This document shows positions 6,627 to 14,250 of a DNA stretch of 18,789 bases, piece after piece; positions within the stretch are counted from its first letter, which is position 1; each line of letters begins with the position of its first letter. The position numbers and the translations under genes are program-made. The stretch lies in NCBI GenBank assembly GCA_030039135.1, contig JASHQN010000123.1, forward strand, positions 1-18,789. The letters run 5' to 3'. This DNA is from Thermoplasmata archaeon (GTDB lineage Archaea > Thermoplasmatota > Thermoplasmata > Lutacidiplasmatales > UBA184). Under the pieces are notes generated by a model. That model worked only from the letters and a program-made list of their open reading frames with translations. It ran no database searches and was not told the DNA's origin.

Positions 6627-7904
6627 ATGCCATCGGACCGGTTCGTCTTCGCCCACCTCGCCGACGCCCACGTGGGCGCGTGGCCGAGGGATCCCGCGGT
6701 GCGAGCCGCGCTGCGATCGAGCGTGCTCAGGGCCCTCGCGGTCGTCCAGGAACGCGACGCCGAGTTCCTCTTGATCTCGGGCGACCTCTTCCACACCCCG
6801 GTGCCCGACCCAGCCGAGGTGGCTCCCATCGCGGCCGCGCTCCGCACGCTCGTGGAGGCCGGCCGAAGGGTCTACGCGATCTACGGTTCGCACGACTACG
6901 TCGCGCACCGGACGAGCTGGCTCGACGTCCTCTCCGAGACCGGGGTCTTCGTCAAGGTCGCTCCCGAAGCCGTACGCTCCGAAGGGACCCGGTGGACCCT
7001 GCCGTTCCACGTGGACGAACCGACGGGCGCCCGGATCGCCGGGATCTCCGGCCGCTCGCACGGTCTCGATCGCGAGTACTTCCGCGCCGTGGACGCGGAG
7101 GCGTTCCGTGCGGAGCCCGGCTTCAAGATCTTCCAGTTTCACGCGGCCGTCGAGGAGTACTTGCCGGCGACGCTCAGGGCGCACATCCGGGGGATCCGAC
7201 GCGACGACCTTCCCGAGGGATGTGACTACTACGCCGGCGGGCATATCCACGTGACCTACGACGGCGAGGGCCCGGGGGGCGGGCTCTTGGTCAATCCCGG
7301 GGCGGTGTTCGGGACCAGCCGCACCGACCTCGAGAACGCAGCGGCGGGCCGGACGCACCAGGGGATCGCGATCGTGACCGTGGAGCGCGGAGCGCCGCGG
7401 GTGGAGTACGTGGACACCGCTCCGCGCGACGCGATACGCCTGGTGGACATCGACGTCTCGGGACGGACCGTAGCGGAAGCGCACGCCGCGGTGGCAGAGA
7501 ACGTTCGGGCGGCGAGCGATCGACCGGGAGTGCTCATCTTCCCACGGATCCGCGGCACGCTCGCGGACGGCAGCTTGGCCGCCCTCGCCCTCGCGGAGGT
7601 CGCGCGCACCGAGGGCCGGGACGCCGCGACCGTCCACTGGGACGTGAGCAATCTCGCGCCGGCACCCACGGCGGACTCGGCGCCCTCCGGCGAGGCGGAG
7701 ATCGAGGGCGCAGAGATCCGACGGCTCCTCGCGGAGGAGCCGGTCGCCGGACTCTCGGGCGCGCAGGGCGAAGAACGCGTCCGCGAGCTCGTGCGCGAGC
7801 TCGGCCTCGCGAAAGCGGAGGGAGAATCGCGCGTCGACTACTCGGAGGCGCGGATCCGAGCCGCGCGTCGGATCCTCGCGGTCCCTTCCGAACCGGCCGC
7901 GTAG
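6627..7904 (+). CDS. mre11: DNA double-strand-break repair nuclease Mre11
   Basis: Mn2+-dependent 3'-5' exonuclease and endonuclease that works with Rad50 to process DNA double-strand ends. The 425 residues begin with the phosphoesterase domain: Asp13-x-His15, GDLFH (52-56), GSHD (87-90), His172 (FQFH) and GGHIH (204-208). These are the five phosphoesterase motifs in order. The common GNHD reads GSHD here, so a usual metal-site Asn is Ser. A capping region follows, and the C-terminal helices (about 350-415) probably bind the base of the Rad50 coiled coil. The ATG at 6627 is preceded by AAGGGGTAGGG, a good ribosome-binding stretch. The frame is open further upstream, but that part looks like non-coding shadow. 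rad50 starts 9 nt after the stop. HerA and NurA, frequent archaeal partners, are not in the window. Confidence 0.95.
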   Translation: MPSDRFVFAHLADAHVGAWPRDPAVRAALRSSVLRALAVVQERDAEFLLISGDLFHTPVPDPAEVAPIAAALRTLVEAGRRVYAIYGSHDYVAHRTSWLDVLSETGVFVKVAPEAVRSEGTRWTLPFHVDEPTGARIAGISGRSHGLDREYFRAVDAEAFRAEPGFKIFQFHAAVEEYLPATLRAHIRGIRRDDLPEGCDYYAGGHIHVTYDGEGPGGGLLVNPGAVFGTSRTDLENAAAGRTHQGIAIVTVERGAPRVEYVDTAPRDAIRLVDIDVSGRTVAEAHAAVAENVRAASDRPGVLIFPRIRGTLADGSLAALALAEVARTEGRDAATVHWDVSNLAPAPTADSAPSGEAEIEGAEIRRLLAEEPVAGLSGAQGEERVRELVRELGLAKAEGESRVDYSEARIRAARRILAVPSEPAA

Positions 7905-7912
7905 GGATTTCG

Positions 7913-10480
7913 ATGCGGCTGCGTCATCTTCGCGTGCGGAACATCCGCAGCTACGCCGCCGGGACGATCGACTTTCCGGACGGGACCACGCTGATCTCGG
8001 GCGACGTCGGCGCCGGGAAGACCAGCCTCCTCTACGCGGTGGAGATGGCGCTCTTCGGCACCTCGGAAGTCGACGCGGCGTACCTCGTGCGCCACGGAGC
8101 GGCGCACGCGGAGGTCGACGTGACGTTCGAAGACGCCGAGCACTCCTACCGGATCGCGCGTCGGTTCCGCCGGGTCCGCCGGAAGGGTCGTGAGACGTAC
8201 GAGCCCGAAGCGATCTCCTTCTCGGTCGACGGTGCGAAGACGGAGTACTCGGCGACCGAGCTCCGCCAGCGCGTGATCGAGTTGCTCGGCTTCCCGGACA
8301 ACCCGAACCCGGTCGCGCACTCGGACCTCTGGCGTTGGGCGGTCTACGTGCCGCAGGAGCGCATGCGGGACATCCTCGGCGCCCGACCCCAGGACCGGCT
8401 CGAGACGGTCCGCAAGGCTCTCGGCGTGGAGCGCTACCGCACGGCCGCGGACAACGCGCAAGAGCTCGGCGCCGACCTTCGACGGAGCGCGACGGCTCGG
8501 CGGACGGCGGCCGAGCGGCTTCGATACCACGACGAGGAGTTCGCCCGATGGACCGCCGAGGCGGATCGAACTCGCGTGGAGCGCAGCGCCATCGAAGCGG
8601 CGATCGAACGGCGCCGCGCCGACGTCGAGGAGGTTCGGGTGGCGGTGGGATCGCACGACGCGGCGGTCCGACAGACCGAAGCGGATCGCCGGGAGCTCGA
8701 GAGCCTGCTCCGGGAGGACGAGGCGGACCGAGCGGCGGTGGCCGAGCGCACTAGGATACAGTCCGAACGGCTCGCCGCGGCCGACGCGCAGCGTGCCGTC
8801 GCGGCATCGGCCGAGGACGACGCCGCACGCCTCGTCGACCGGCGTCGGGCCTTGGACGCTGCCGACGACGCCCTCCGACGGGCACGAGGGGAAATCGAAG
8901 CCAACTCGGGCCAGCTTCGGGCTCTCATCCAGGCTCGCGCGGACCTCGCCTCCGCGGTCCAGCGACGGGACGAGGCGACCGAGGCGGTCGCGGGCACGGC
9001 CCGCGAGCGCGAAGCCGCCGCGCAGAACGTTGAGGCGCGGGCTCACGAAGGCCCGACCCACGAGCCGCCGGCACCCACCCCCGAATCCCTCGAGGAAATC
9101 GACGCGCGGTTGGAGGGCGCGCGAACGAAGGAACGGGAGTCGCTGACCTCCCTGACGCGGGCCGAGACCGCGCTCCACGAGTTCGAAGAGCTCCTGGCGG
9201 CCGGCGTCTGTCCCCGGTGCGGACAGACCGTCCGCGGCGAGGAGTTCCAGCGGCATCGTGCGGAGGCCGACGTCCAGGCCCGCGATGCGCGAGACGCTCA
9301 AGCGAAGGCCGTCGCCGACCGAACGCAGATCGAGGAGGAGCGACGCGCGCGGGAGCGGTACGAACGAGCTCGTGGCCGTTGGCGCGAGGTCGAGCAGCTT
9401 CGGGACGCGGCACGGCGCGAGCTCGCCCGGGCCGAGGACGCCGAGCGCGGCGCGACCGAGGCGCTCGGACGAGCGAGCGAGGCGATCCGGGAGGCGCACA
9501 CCCGGGTCGAACGCCTGGGCCCGGCGGAGGCAACGGACGCCGAGCTCCGGGCGCGGGTCGAGCGGATATCGATGGAACGGGCGCGTGCCACCGAGCTCGT
9601 TGAGCACGCGGCCACGGCCGCCGAGCGCCTTCGGGCGGCGAGGGCCGCGGCGGAGCTATTGAGCGCCGAGGCCGCGAGGATCGCCGCCGAGATCGAGGCC
9701 TCGGGGTCCCGCATCGAATCACGCCGGCTGCGGCTATCCGCCCTCGAGGAATCGCTCCGCGGGGCGGACGTGCGCTCCCGGGAGCTCGACGCGGCCCGAC
9801 AACGGCTCGCGACCGGCGAGTCGGCCCTCGAGGAAGAGCGACGGACCCTGGTCCGCATCGATAGCCGCCTCGACGAGGCGGTCCGGCGCGTCTCCGAAGC
9901 GGAGCGGGGAAGGGCCGAGCGGTCGCAGCTCGTCGCAGAAGCGGACGACCTCGAGCGGAAGGCTACATGGATCTCGGGACCGTTTCGAAAGGCCGTCCTC
10001 TCGATGGAGCAGCGGCTGCTCGCCCACGCTCAGGCGGCGTTCGAGCGGAGCCTCACCCGCTACTTCGCCGCGCTGATCGACGACCCGGCGCTCGTCGCAC
10101 GGACCGACGTGGCGTTCACGCCCGCGGTGGCGATCGAGGGCGAGTGGACCCCGGCGGAGGCGCTGAGCGGCGGGGAGCGCACCAGCCTCGCGCTCGCCTT
10201 CCGGCTCGCGCTCGCCGAGGTGGTCCGATCCCTCGGGAACCTGCACCTGGACACGATCCTGCTCGACGAACCCACCGACGGATTCTCCCCGGAGCAGGTC
10301 GTGCGAATGGGGGAGCTCCTTGACACGCTCGCGCTACCCCAGGTCATCCTCGTGTCGCACGAGGACGAGCTCGCCGGCATCGCCGATCGGGTCGTGCGCA
10401 TCGAGAAGATCGACGGGAAATCCGTGCTGCGGGCCCCGGCCGCCGGAGGCGACGCGCCTCTCCGAGTTTCGGCAGAGTAG
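7913..10480 (+). CDS. rad50: DNA double-strand-break repair ATPase Rad50
   Basis: SMC-like ATPase that forms the Mre11-Rad50 complex, tethering DNA ends and controlling nuclease access. At 855 residues it has the usual archaeal size. Walker A GDVGAGKTS is at 30-38, and a Q-loop-like VYVPQERM at about residue 145. A long coiled-coil arm rich in Arg, Glu and Ala follows, and the zinc hook is CPRCGQ (Cys433 and Cys436, near the middle). The returning coiled coil leads to the ABC signature LSGGE (751-755), Walker B ILLDEP with Asp785/Glu786, and the switch His816 (VSHED). All motifs are intact, so it should be active. The ATG follows the mre11 stop by 8 bases with AGGGATTT between, indicating one operon. 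Confidence 0.96.
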   Translation: MRLRHLRVRNIRSYAAGTIDFPDGTTLISGDVGAGKTSLLYAVEMALFGTSEVDAAYLVRHGAAHAEVDVTFEDAEHSYRIARRFRRVRRKGRETYEPEAISFSVDGAKTEYSATELRQRVIELLGFPDNPNPVAHSDLWRWAVYVPQERMRDILGARPQDRLETVRKALGVERYRTAADNAQELGADLRRSATARRTAAERLRYHDEEFARWTAEADRTRVERSAIEAAIERRRADVEEVRVAVGSHDAAVRQTEADRRELESLLREDEADRAAVAERTRIQSERLAAADAQRAVAASAEDDAARLVDRRRALDAADDALRRARGEIEANSGQLRALIQARADLASAVQRRDEATEAVAGTAREREAAAQNVEARAHEGPTHEPPAPTPESLEEIDARLEGARTKERESLTSLTRAETALHEFEELLAAGVCPRCGQTVRGEEFQRHRAEADVQARDARDAQAKAVADRTQIEEERRARERYERARGRWREVEQLRDAARRELARAEDAERGATEALGRASEAIREAHTRVERLGPAEATDAELRARVERISMERARATELVEHAATAAERLRAARAAAELLSAEAARIAAEIEASGSRIESRRLRLSALEESLRGADVRSRELDAARQRLATGESALEEERRTLVRIDSRLDEAVRRVSEAERGRAERSQLVAEADDLERKATWISGPFRKAVLSMEQRLLAHAQAAFERSLTRYFAALIDDPALVARTDVAFTPAVAIEGEWTPAEALSGGERTSLALAFRLALAEVVRSLGNLHLDTILLDEPTDGFSPEQVVRMGELLDTLALPQVILVSHEDELAGIADRVVRIEKIDGKSVLRAPAAGGDAPLRVSAE

Positions 10481-10562
10481 CGCGGACGCAACGGGCGCGG
10501 ACGGGGCGTGGCGTCAGCCGGCTCGTCCGGACCGGGCCGGGGGAATGCTTTCGGCCGGGCTC

Positions 10563-10570
10563 GATAAACC
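10563..10570 (+). promoter_or_regulatory. TATA-like box of the zinc-ribbon membrane protein gene
   Basis: GATAAACC lies in the 118-bp gap after rad50, centred about 32 nt before the GTG at 10599. It is the only TATA-like site there. No strong terminator (T-run) is visible after rad50. Confidence 0.45.
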
Positions 10571-10598
10571 GTTAAGCGCGTAGAACGGTAGTCCGCGC

Positions 10599-11162
10599 GT
10601 GGCCGCGCCCACTCCGCCCTCGCCTTCGGGCGGACCCTGGCCGCCGTACGCACCGCAGATGCAGTACGCCGCCCGGGCGTACGGACCCCCTCCTCCTTCC
10701 TCGGTGGGGCCGCCGACCGCGGCAGCCGTGCTCTCGATCGTGGGCGGGGCGCTCGTCCTTCTGGGGGGGTTCTCGGAGCTCGCGGAAGCGGTCTACGCAC
10801 CGACGCTCACGCTGGGACTCTTCGGCGGCACGCTCCTCGTCTACGGGGTGGTCGGCATCCTGCTCGGGGCGGGCCTCGTCGTGCTCGGGATCCTGGTGCA
10901 GACGCACTCGAGCCACCACGTCGTCCTCGGCACGCTCATCGTCGTCTTCTCGGTTTTGAGCCTCGTGAGCTACGGAGGTGGGTTCCTGATCGGATTCGTG
11001 CTCGGCCTCGTCGGAGGAATCCTGGCGCTCGCCTGGAGGCCGCTCACGGCCCCCGTCTACTACCCGACGCCCCCTCCGATCCTCAGGGTGTGCCCTCGGT
11101 GCGGACGGGTGCTCGACCCCACGGCACGATTCTGCCCGCACTGCGGGAACGCTCTTTCGTAG
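10599..11162 (+). CDS. Four-TM membrane protein with C-terminal zinc ribbon
   Basis: Function unknown. The 187 residues divide into three parts. The first is a Pro/Gly/Tyr-rich N-terminal stretch (1-39). Four probable membrane helices follow, at about 41-59, 78-100, 108-125 and 128-146. The last part is a C-terminal zinc ribbon with Cys165, Cys168, Cys179 and Cys182 (CPRCG...FCPHCG). Similar arrangements, a Pro-rich arm, a small membrane bundle and a zinc ribbon, are common among uncharacterised archaeal membrane proteins. The GTG start is chosen because a TATA-like box sits about 32 nt upstream. It is convergent with the aldo/keto reductase gene, with 28 bp between the stops. There is no signal peptide, and the ribbon is probably cytosolic. 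Confidence 0.85.
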   Translation: MAAPTPPSPSGGPWPPYAPQMQYAARAYGPPPPSSVGPPTAAAVLSIVGGALVLLGGFSELAEAVYAPTLTLGLFGGTLLVYGVVGILLGAGLVVLGILVQTHSSHHVVLGTLIVVFSVLSLVSYGGGFLIGFVLGLVGGILALAWRPLTAPVYYPTPPPILRVCPRCGRVLDPTARFCPHCGNALS

Positions 11163-11190
11163 CCGATTCCGGTTGGGGGCGGACCGCCCG

Positions 11191-12297
11191 CTACATGAGG
11201 AGATCGAGAAAGGCCGCGGCGTCCCAGGGCGGCACCGACGCGATCTCGAGGTCCTCGGCGATGTGGTCGGTGGACTTCTGGCCCACGAGCGGGGCCAGCG
11301 TTCCGGGGGCGGAGCGGGCGAACTGGAGGGCGGTCTGCGCCGCGCTGAGCCCCGCGCGCTTCGGGCCGGCGCGCGCGAGCTGACCCTGGAAGAGGGGGAC
11401 GCTCGTGAAGCAGGCGAGGCCCAGCCGGCCCGCGGCCTCGAACAGCGTCAGGCGCTCGCCGCCGACCGGCTGGTTGCGGACCACGGCCGCCTCGGGCATC
11501 GCGAGATTGAACGGGAACTGGATGAAGCGGAAGCCGTGCTCCCGTCCGCCGACGCGCTCGGCGATGCGCGCGGCGGACTCGAGGGCATAGTACCCCGCGT
11601 CGCCGCGCGCGGACCGTAGGCAGTCCCAGGTCGCGAGACCGTAGGCTCCGAGCCGACCCTTCTGCCTCAGCTCCTCGCAGCAGGCGAACGCGGCTTCCAA
11701 CCGATGCTCGAACTCCTCGCGACCGACGACCGGCAGCTGGGCGTCGGGAGCGTTGTGGAGGTAGAGGAGATCGATCGTCTCGAGCGAGAGATTGCGCCGG
11801 CTGCGCTCGAACTGGTCGGAGAGGTACGCCGGGGTCATCGCGTGACAGCCGTCGACGATGTCCCGTGGCTTGAGGACGCCGGGCCGGATCAGCTCCTCCT
11901 GGATCCATCGTTCGGGCCCGAGCCGGGACTCCCCGTCCGGCGCGAAGTAGCCGGCTTTCGTCGCGACGAACACCTCGCCGCGATCGACCTCTCCTCGTTC
12001 GACCAGCCGCGCGAGCGCGCGGCCGATGCTTCGCTCGGCGCGCTGGTGGCGGTAGTTGATGGCCGTGTCAACGACGTTGACCCTACGGGACGTGAGGCAG
12101 ATCGTCACCGCCTGTTCGACCGCGAGGTCCGTCGCCGCGTCGGGAGGTCCGATGTAGGTCCCGAGACCGATCGAGGTCAGCGAGAGCCCCCCCGGTGCCG
12201 AGCGAAAATGCTCCGTCGGTAGATGACGGTCCTCGACCGCGCGGGTCCGGAACCGAGCCGTGCCTTCGGGCGTCGCCCGGCCGGCCCGAAGCGACAC
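11191..12297 (-). CDS. Aldo/keto reductase family oxidoreductase
   Basis: NADPH-type carbonyl reductase or alcohol dehydrogenase of the aldo/keto reductase superfamily; substrate not predictable. The catalytic tetrad is complete: Asp77 (VVDTAINY), Tyr82, Lys114 (VATKAGY) and His181 (LLYLHNAP). A barrel of normal order follows: QFPFNLAMPEA, then the late coenzyme-binding region with PLVGQKS. At 368 residues it is somewhat longer than a minimal ~320 aa family member because of about 30 extra residues before the first strand (LSLTSIGLGTY). The GTG start at 12297 is supported by GCTTTTGA (12327-12320) centred 26 nt upstream, suggesting a leaderless message. Later starts cannot be excluded. It is the only minus-strand gene between the zinc-ribbon protein and the radical SAM gene, with no obvious functional link to either. 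Confidence 0.93.
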   Translation of the reverse strand: MSLRAGRATPEGTARFRTRAVEDRHLPTEHFRSAPGGLSLTSIGLGTYIGPPDAATDLAVEQAVTICLTSRRVNVVDTAINYRHQRAERSIGRALARLVERGEVDRGEVFVATKAGYFAPDGESRLGPERWIQEELIRPGVLKPRDIVDGCHAMTPAYLSDQFERSRRNLSLETIDLLYLHNAPDAQLPVVGREEFEHRLEAAFACCEELRQKGRLGAYGLATWDCLRSARGDAGYYALESAARIAERVGGREHGFRFIQFPFNLAMPEAAVVRNQPVGGERLTLFEAAGRLGLACFTSVPLFQGQLARAGPKRAGLSAAQTALQFARSAPGTLAPLVGQKSTDHIAEDLEIASVPPWDAAAFLDLLM

Positions 12298-12319
12298 GGC
12301 CGTGACGGGGCGAGCGCCC

Positions 12320-12327
12320 TCAAAAGC
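12320..12327 (-). promoter_or_regulatory. Possible TATA-like box of the aldo/keto reductase gene
   Basis: GCTTTTGA on the minus strand, centred about 26 nt upstream of the GTG start at 12297. The distance is right for a leaderless archaeal transcript, but the match to TATA is only fair. Confidence 0.35.
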
Positions 12328-12391
12328 AAGACCCCGGTTCGATCGACCCCGCCACGCTGAAGAGGGGAAGGCGCCTGCAACGCGAGGTTCG

Positions 12392-12511
12392 ATGCCCCGC
12401 CGGAAGTACGGCCGGATGCAGAAGCCGATCCCGCCGGTTCCTCCGGAAAAGTGTCGGTTCTGCCGGTTGGCCCGTCCGTGTCCGGTCCACGGGCGATCGG
12501 CCCGGGGCTGA
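12392..12511 (+). CDS. Candidate 39-residue zinc-knuckle microprotein
   Basis: A short frame from ATG 12392 to the TGA ending at 12511 encodes a basic, Pro-rich N-terminus (PRRKYGR..KPIPPVPP) and a compact motif, Cys21-x2-Cys24-x5-Cys30-x2-His33 (CRFCRLARPCPVH). This is a plausible CCCH zinc-binding knuckle. Codon third positions are strongly G/C, like the real genes around it. GAGGT (12384-12388) precedes the ATG, though only 3 nt away, and no TATA-like box is seen at the expected place. The gene would fill the otherwise empty gap between the aldo/keto reductase and radical SAM genes, on the opposite strand to both. Function unknown; chance ORF remains possible. Confidence 0.45.
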   Translation: MPRRKYGRMQKPIPPVPPEKCRFCRLARPCPVHGRSARG

Positions 12512-12518
12512 GAGCCGA

Positions 12519-13967
12519 CTACGGAGGTGGGTCGGCGGTTCGTGCTCGCTTGCCGACCAGGAGCGGTGCGGCGACCTTCTCATGGAACCGGTCGGCGGCG
12601 CGGCCGATCCGGTCGACGACCGAGGGCGCGAGACGGCCGCGGGCTTTGCCGAGCGCGGCCTCGAGTCCGAAGCGGGCCTGCTGCCAGCGATAGAGCGCCT
12701 CGGGATACGCCGCCTCGAACAGGAGCGAGCGTCCGCCCTCCCTCTTGACCGCGCGACGACGACCATGGAGCCGACCCTTCACCGCGTCGTGGAAACGGGT
12801 CCCGGGGACCGGGACGGCGATCGAAACGGAGTACTCCTCCGGACTGAAGCGCCGGAACAGCCGCAGCGTCGCTTCGATGTCCTCCAGCGTCTCCCCGGGG
12901 AAACCGAGCATGAGGAACCAGAACTGACGGATCCCCTCCCGGCGTAGCGCTTCGGCGGTCCGCTCGACCTGCGAGAGGCGCGTGCCGCGATTCATGAGAT
13001 CGAGCATCTTCTGACTGCCGGATTCGACCCCGACGTACACCCGCTCAAGGCCCGCCGAGCGCATCCGGCGCAAAAGGTCCGGCTTCAGCAGATCGACGCG
13101 GGCGAGGCACTCCCAGCGCAGGTCGAGATGCTCTTCGGCCAAGAGCTTGAGCAACCGGTCGATCCACGGACGCGAGATCCCGAACACGTCGTCGCAGAAC
13201 CGGACGTAGTCCACGCGGTACCGTTCCTTCAGCGCCCGGAGCTCCTCGATCACGCGCTCGGGCGACTGTTGGCGGAACGTCCGGCCGAACGTCGGTTTCG
13301 AGCACCAGGAGCAGTCAAACGGGCATCCGCGCGAGGTCAGCACCGCCGCCCTTCGCTCTCCGGTCGAGCGCTCCCAAGTTCGGAGGTAGGCCTCCATGTC
13401 GACGAGATCCCACGCCGGCAGCGGGAGCGCGTCCAGATCGCGCAGCAACGGTCGAGGCCGCGCGCGGTGAACGCGTTCCCCACGCTGCACGACGAGCCCG
13501 GCCACGTCCCCCGGATCTCGATGCTCCAGGAGTGCCCGCGCGAGATCGGTGAGCGCTCCTTCCCCTTCGCTCGGGACGACCGCGTCGAACCCCGCCGCCA
13601 GATAGTCGCTGGTCCGCGATGCCGAGTCCGGGCCTCCGGCGACCGAGTACGCGCCGTGGGCCCGCGCGAGCTGGGCGATCTCGATCGCGCGGTCGCGCGT
13701 GAGCGTCTTTGTATGAACCCCCACCACGTCCGGGCGGAAGGCGCGAAGCCGCTCGACCACCGCGTGCGTGTCCCGCGCGAACGTGAGGTCCACGAGCGCA
13801 GCCTCGATCCCTCGCTCCCGGAGGTACGCTCCGAGCGTGAGAAGACCGAGGGACGGGTACAGCTCGATGAACTTGCGTTCCATCGGATCTTCGCGCGCAA
13901 GGTAAGGATCGACCAGCAGCACGCGGGGCGGGCGGTCCCCGCCCGACGCGTGTTTCGCCTCAGTCAT
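12519..13967 (-). CDS. B12-binding-domain radical SAM protein
   Basis: Two-domain radical SAM enzyme, 482 aa. The N-terminal part (about 14-160) looks like a cobalamin-binding Rossmann domain (RVLLVDPY, PSLGLLTLGAYLRERG, DVVGVHTKT, VAGGPDS), without a visible DxHxxG motif, as is common in the BchE-like group. The radical SAM core follows, with the [4Fe-4S] ligands Cys215, Cys219 and Cys222 (RGCPFDCSWC), then VYVGVESGSQ and a GFPGET motif that favours SAM binding. The C-terminal ~90 residues are basic and unassigned. Likely chemistry is a methylation, cyclisation or rearrangement by a 5'-deoxyadenosyl radical; the substrate is unknown. Its start overlaps the end of the ferredoxin gene by 8 bp, so the two are co-translated, and the ferredoxin probably supplies electrons. 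Suf genes lie just upstream. Confidence 0.9.
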   Translation of the reverse strand: MTEAKHASGGDRPPRVLLVDPYLAREDPMERKFIELYPSLGLLTLGAYLRERGIEAALVDLTFARDTHAVVERLRAFRPDVVGVHTKTLTRDRAIEIAQLARAHGAYSVAGGPDSASRTSDYLAAGFDAVVPSEGEGALTDLARALLEHRDPGDVAGLVVQRGERVHRARPRPLLRDLDALPLPAWDLVDMEAYLRTWERSTGERRAAVLTSRGCPFDCSWCSKPTFGRTFRQQSPERVIEELRALKERYRVDYVRFCDDVFGISRPWIDRLLKLLAEEHLDLRWECLARVDLLKPDLLRRMRSAGLERVYVGVESGSQKMLDLMNRGTRLSQVERTAEALRREGIRQFWFLMLGFPGETLEDIEATLRLFRRFSPEEYSVSIAVPVPGTRFHDAVKGRLHGRRRAVKREGGRSLLFEAAYPEALYRWQQARFGLEAALGKARGRLAPSVVDRIGRAADRFHEKVAAPLLVGKRARTADPPP

Positions 13968-14160
13968 AGGAGCGTCTCCGGCGCACGACGACCCGACCGC
14001 CCGAGATCGCGCCCACCGGGCAGTACGGGACGCACCATCCGCAGTCCGTGCAGTTCGCGAGGACCTCGAGCCGAGTCGGGGTCAGCTCCATGGCGTTTGG
14101 CGGGCAGACGCCGGTGCAGAGGCCGCAGAGAACGCAGACGTCGGGGTCAACTCGGACCAC
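13960..14160 (-). CDS. 2[4Fe-4S] ferredoxin
   Basis: Small electron carrier of 66 residues with two complete cluster motifs. Cys9, Cys12, Cys15 and Cys19 (CVLCGLCTGVCP) form the first; Cys37, Cys40, Cys43 and Cys47 (CTDCGWCVPYCP) the second. By the usual bacterial-type ferredoxin pattern, the last Cys of each motif helps ligate the other cluster. The tail is short and basic (VVVRRRRSYD). The start is the GTG at 14160, preceded by GGTGG. A TATA-like box lies about 54 nt upstream, giving a leader of about 28 nt. The 3' end overlaps the radical SAM gene by 8 bp, pointing to a dedicated electron donor for that enzyme. Confidence 0.95.
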   Translation of the reverse strand: MVRVDPDVCVLCGLCTGVCPPNAMELTPTRLEVLANCTDCGWCVPYCPVGAISGGRVVVRRRRSYD

Positions 14161-14210
14161 GTTCCACCGGGGCGGGCCACCGTCCGCTCGGTAGAATCCA
14201 TCGGCTCGGG

Positions 14211-14218
14211 ATATTAAG
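14211..14218 (-). promoter_or_regulatory. TATA-like box of the ferredoxin-radical SAM operon
   Basis: CTTAATAT on the minus strand, about 54 nt before the ferredoxin GTG, predicting transcription from around 14188. It lies 33 bp beyond the sufU stop, so the ferredoxin pair can be transcribed separately from sufU, although read-through is possible. Confidence 0.5.
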
Positions 14219-14250
14219 CTGGGCGGCCCGCGCGAAATCGGGCGCGCCGG

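Noticed and set aside
7838..9607. Long minus-strand open frame (589 codons) antisense to rad50
   Set aside because: It mirrors the coding strand of an intact rad50. High third-position GC removes stop codons from the antisense frame, and no family motifs appear.
12328..12358. GGTTCGATC-like T-arm resembling a tRNA end
   Set aside because: Flanking bases do not form the 5-bp T stem, and no acceptor, D or anticodon stems are seen.
14163..14175. CCACCGGGGCGG near the ferredoxin start as a third suf-type operator
   Set aside because: It matches the sufB site at 9 of 12 positions but lacks the GGTG arm, is about 40 bp from its TATA-like box, and is likely chance in GC-rich DNA.
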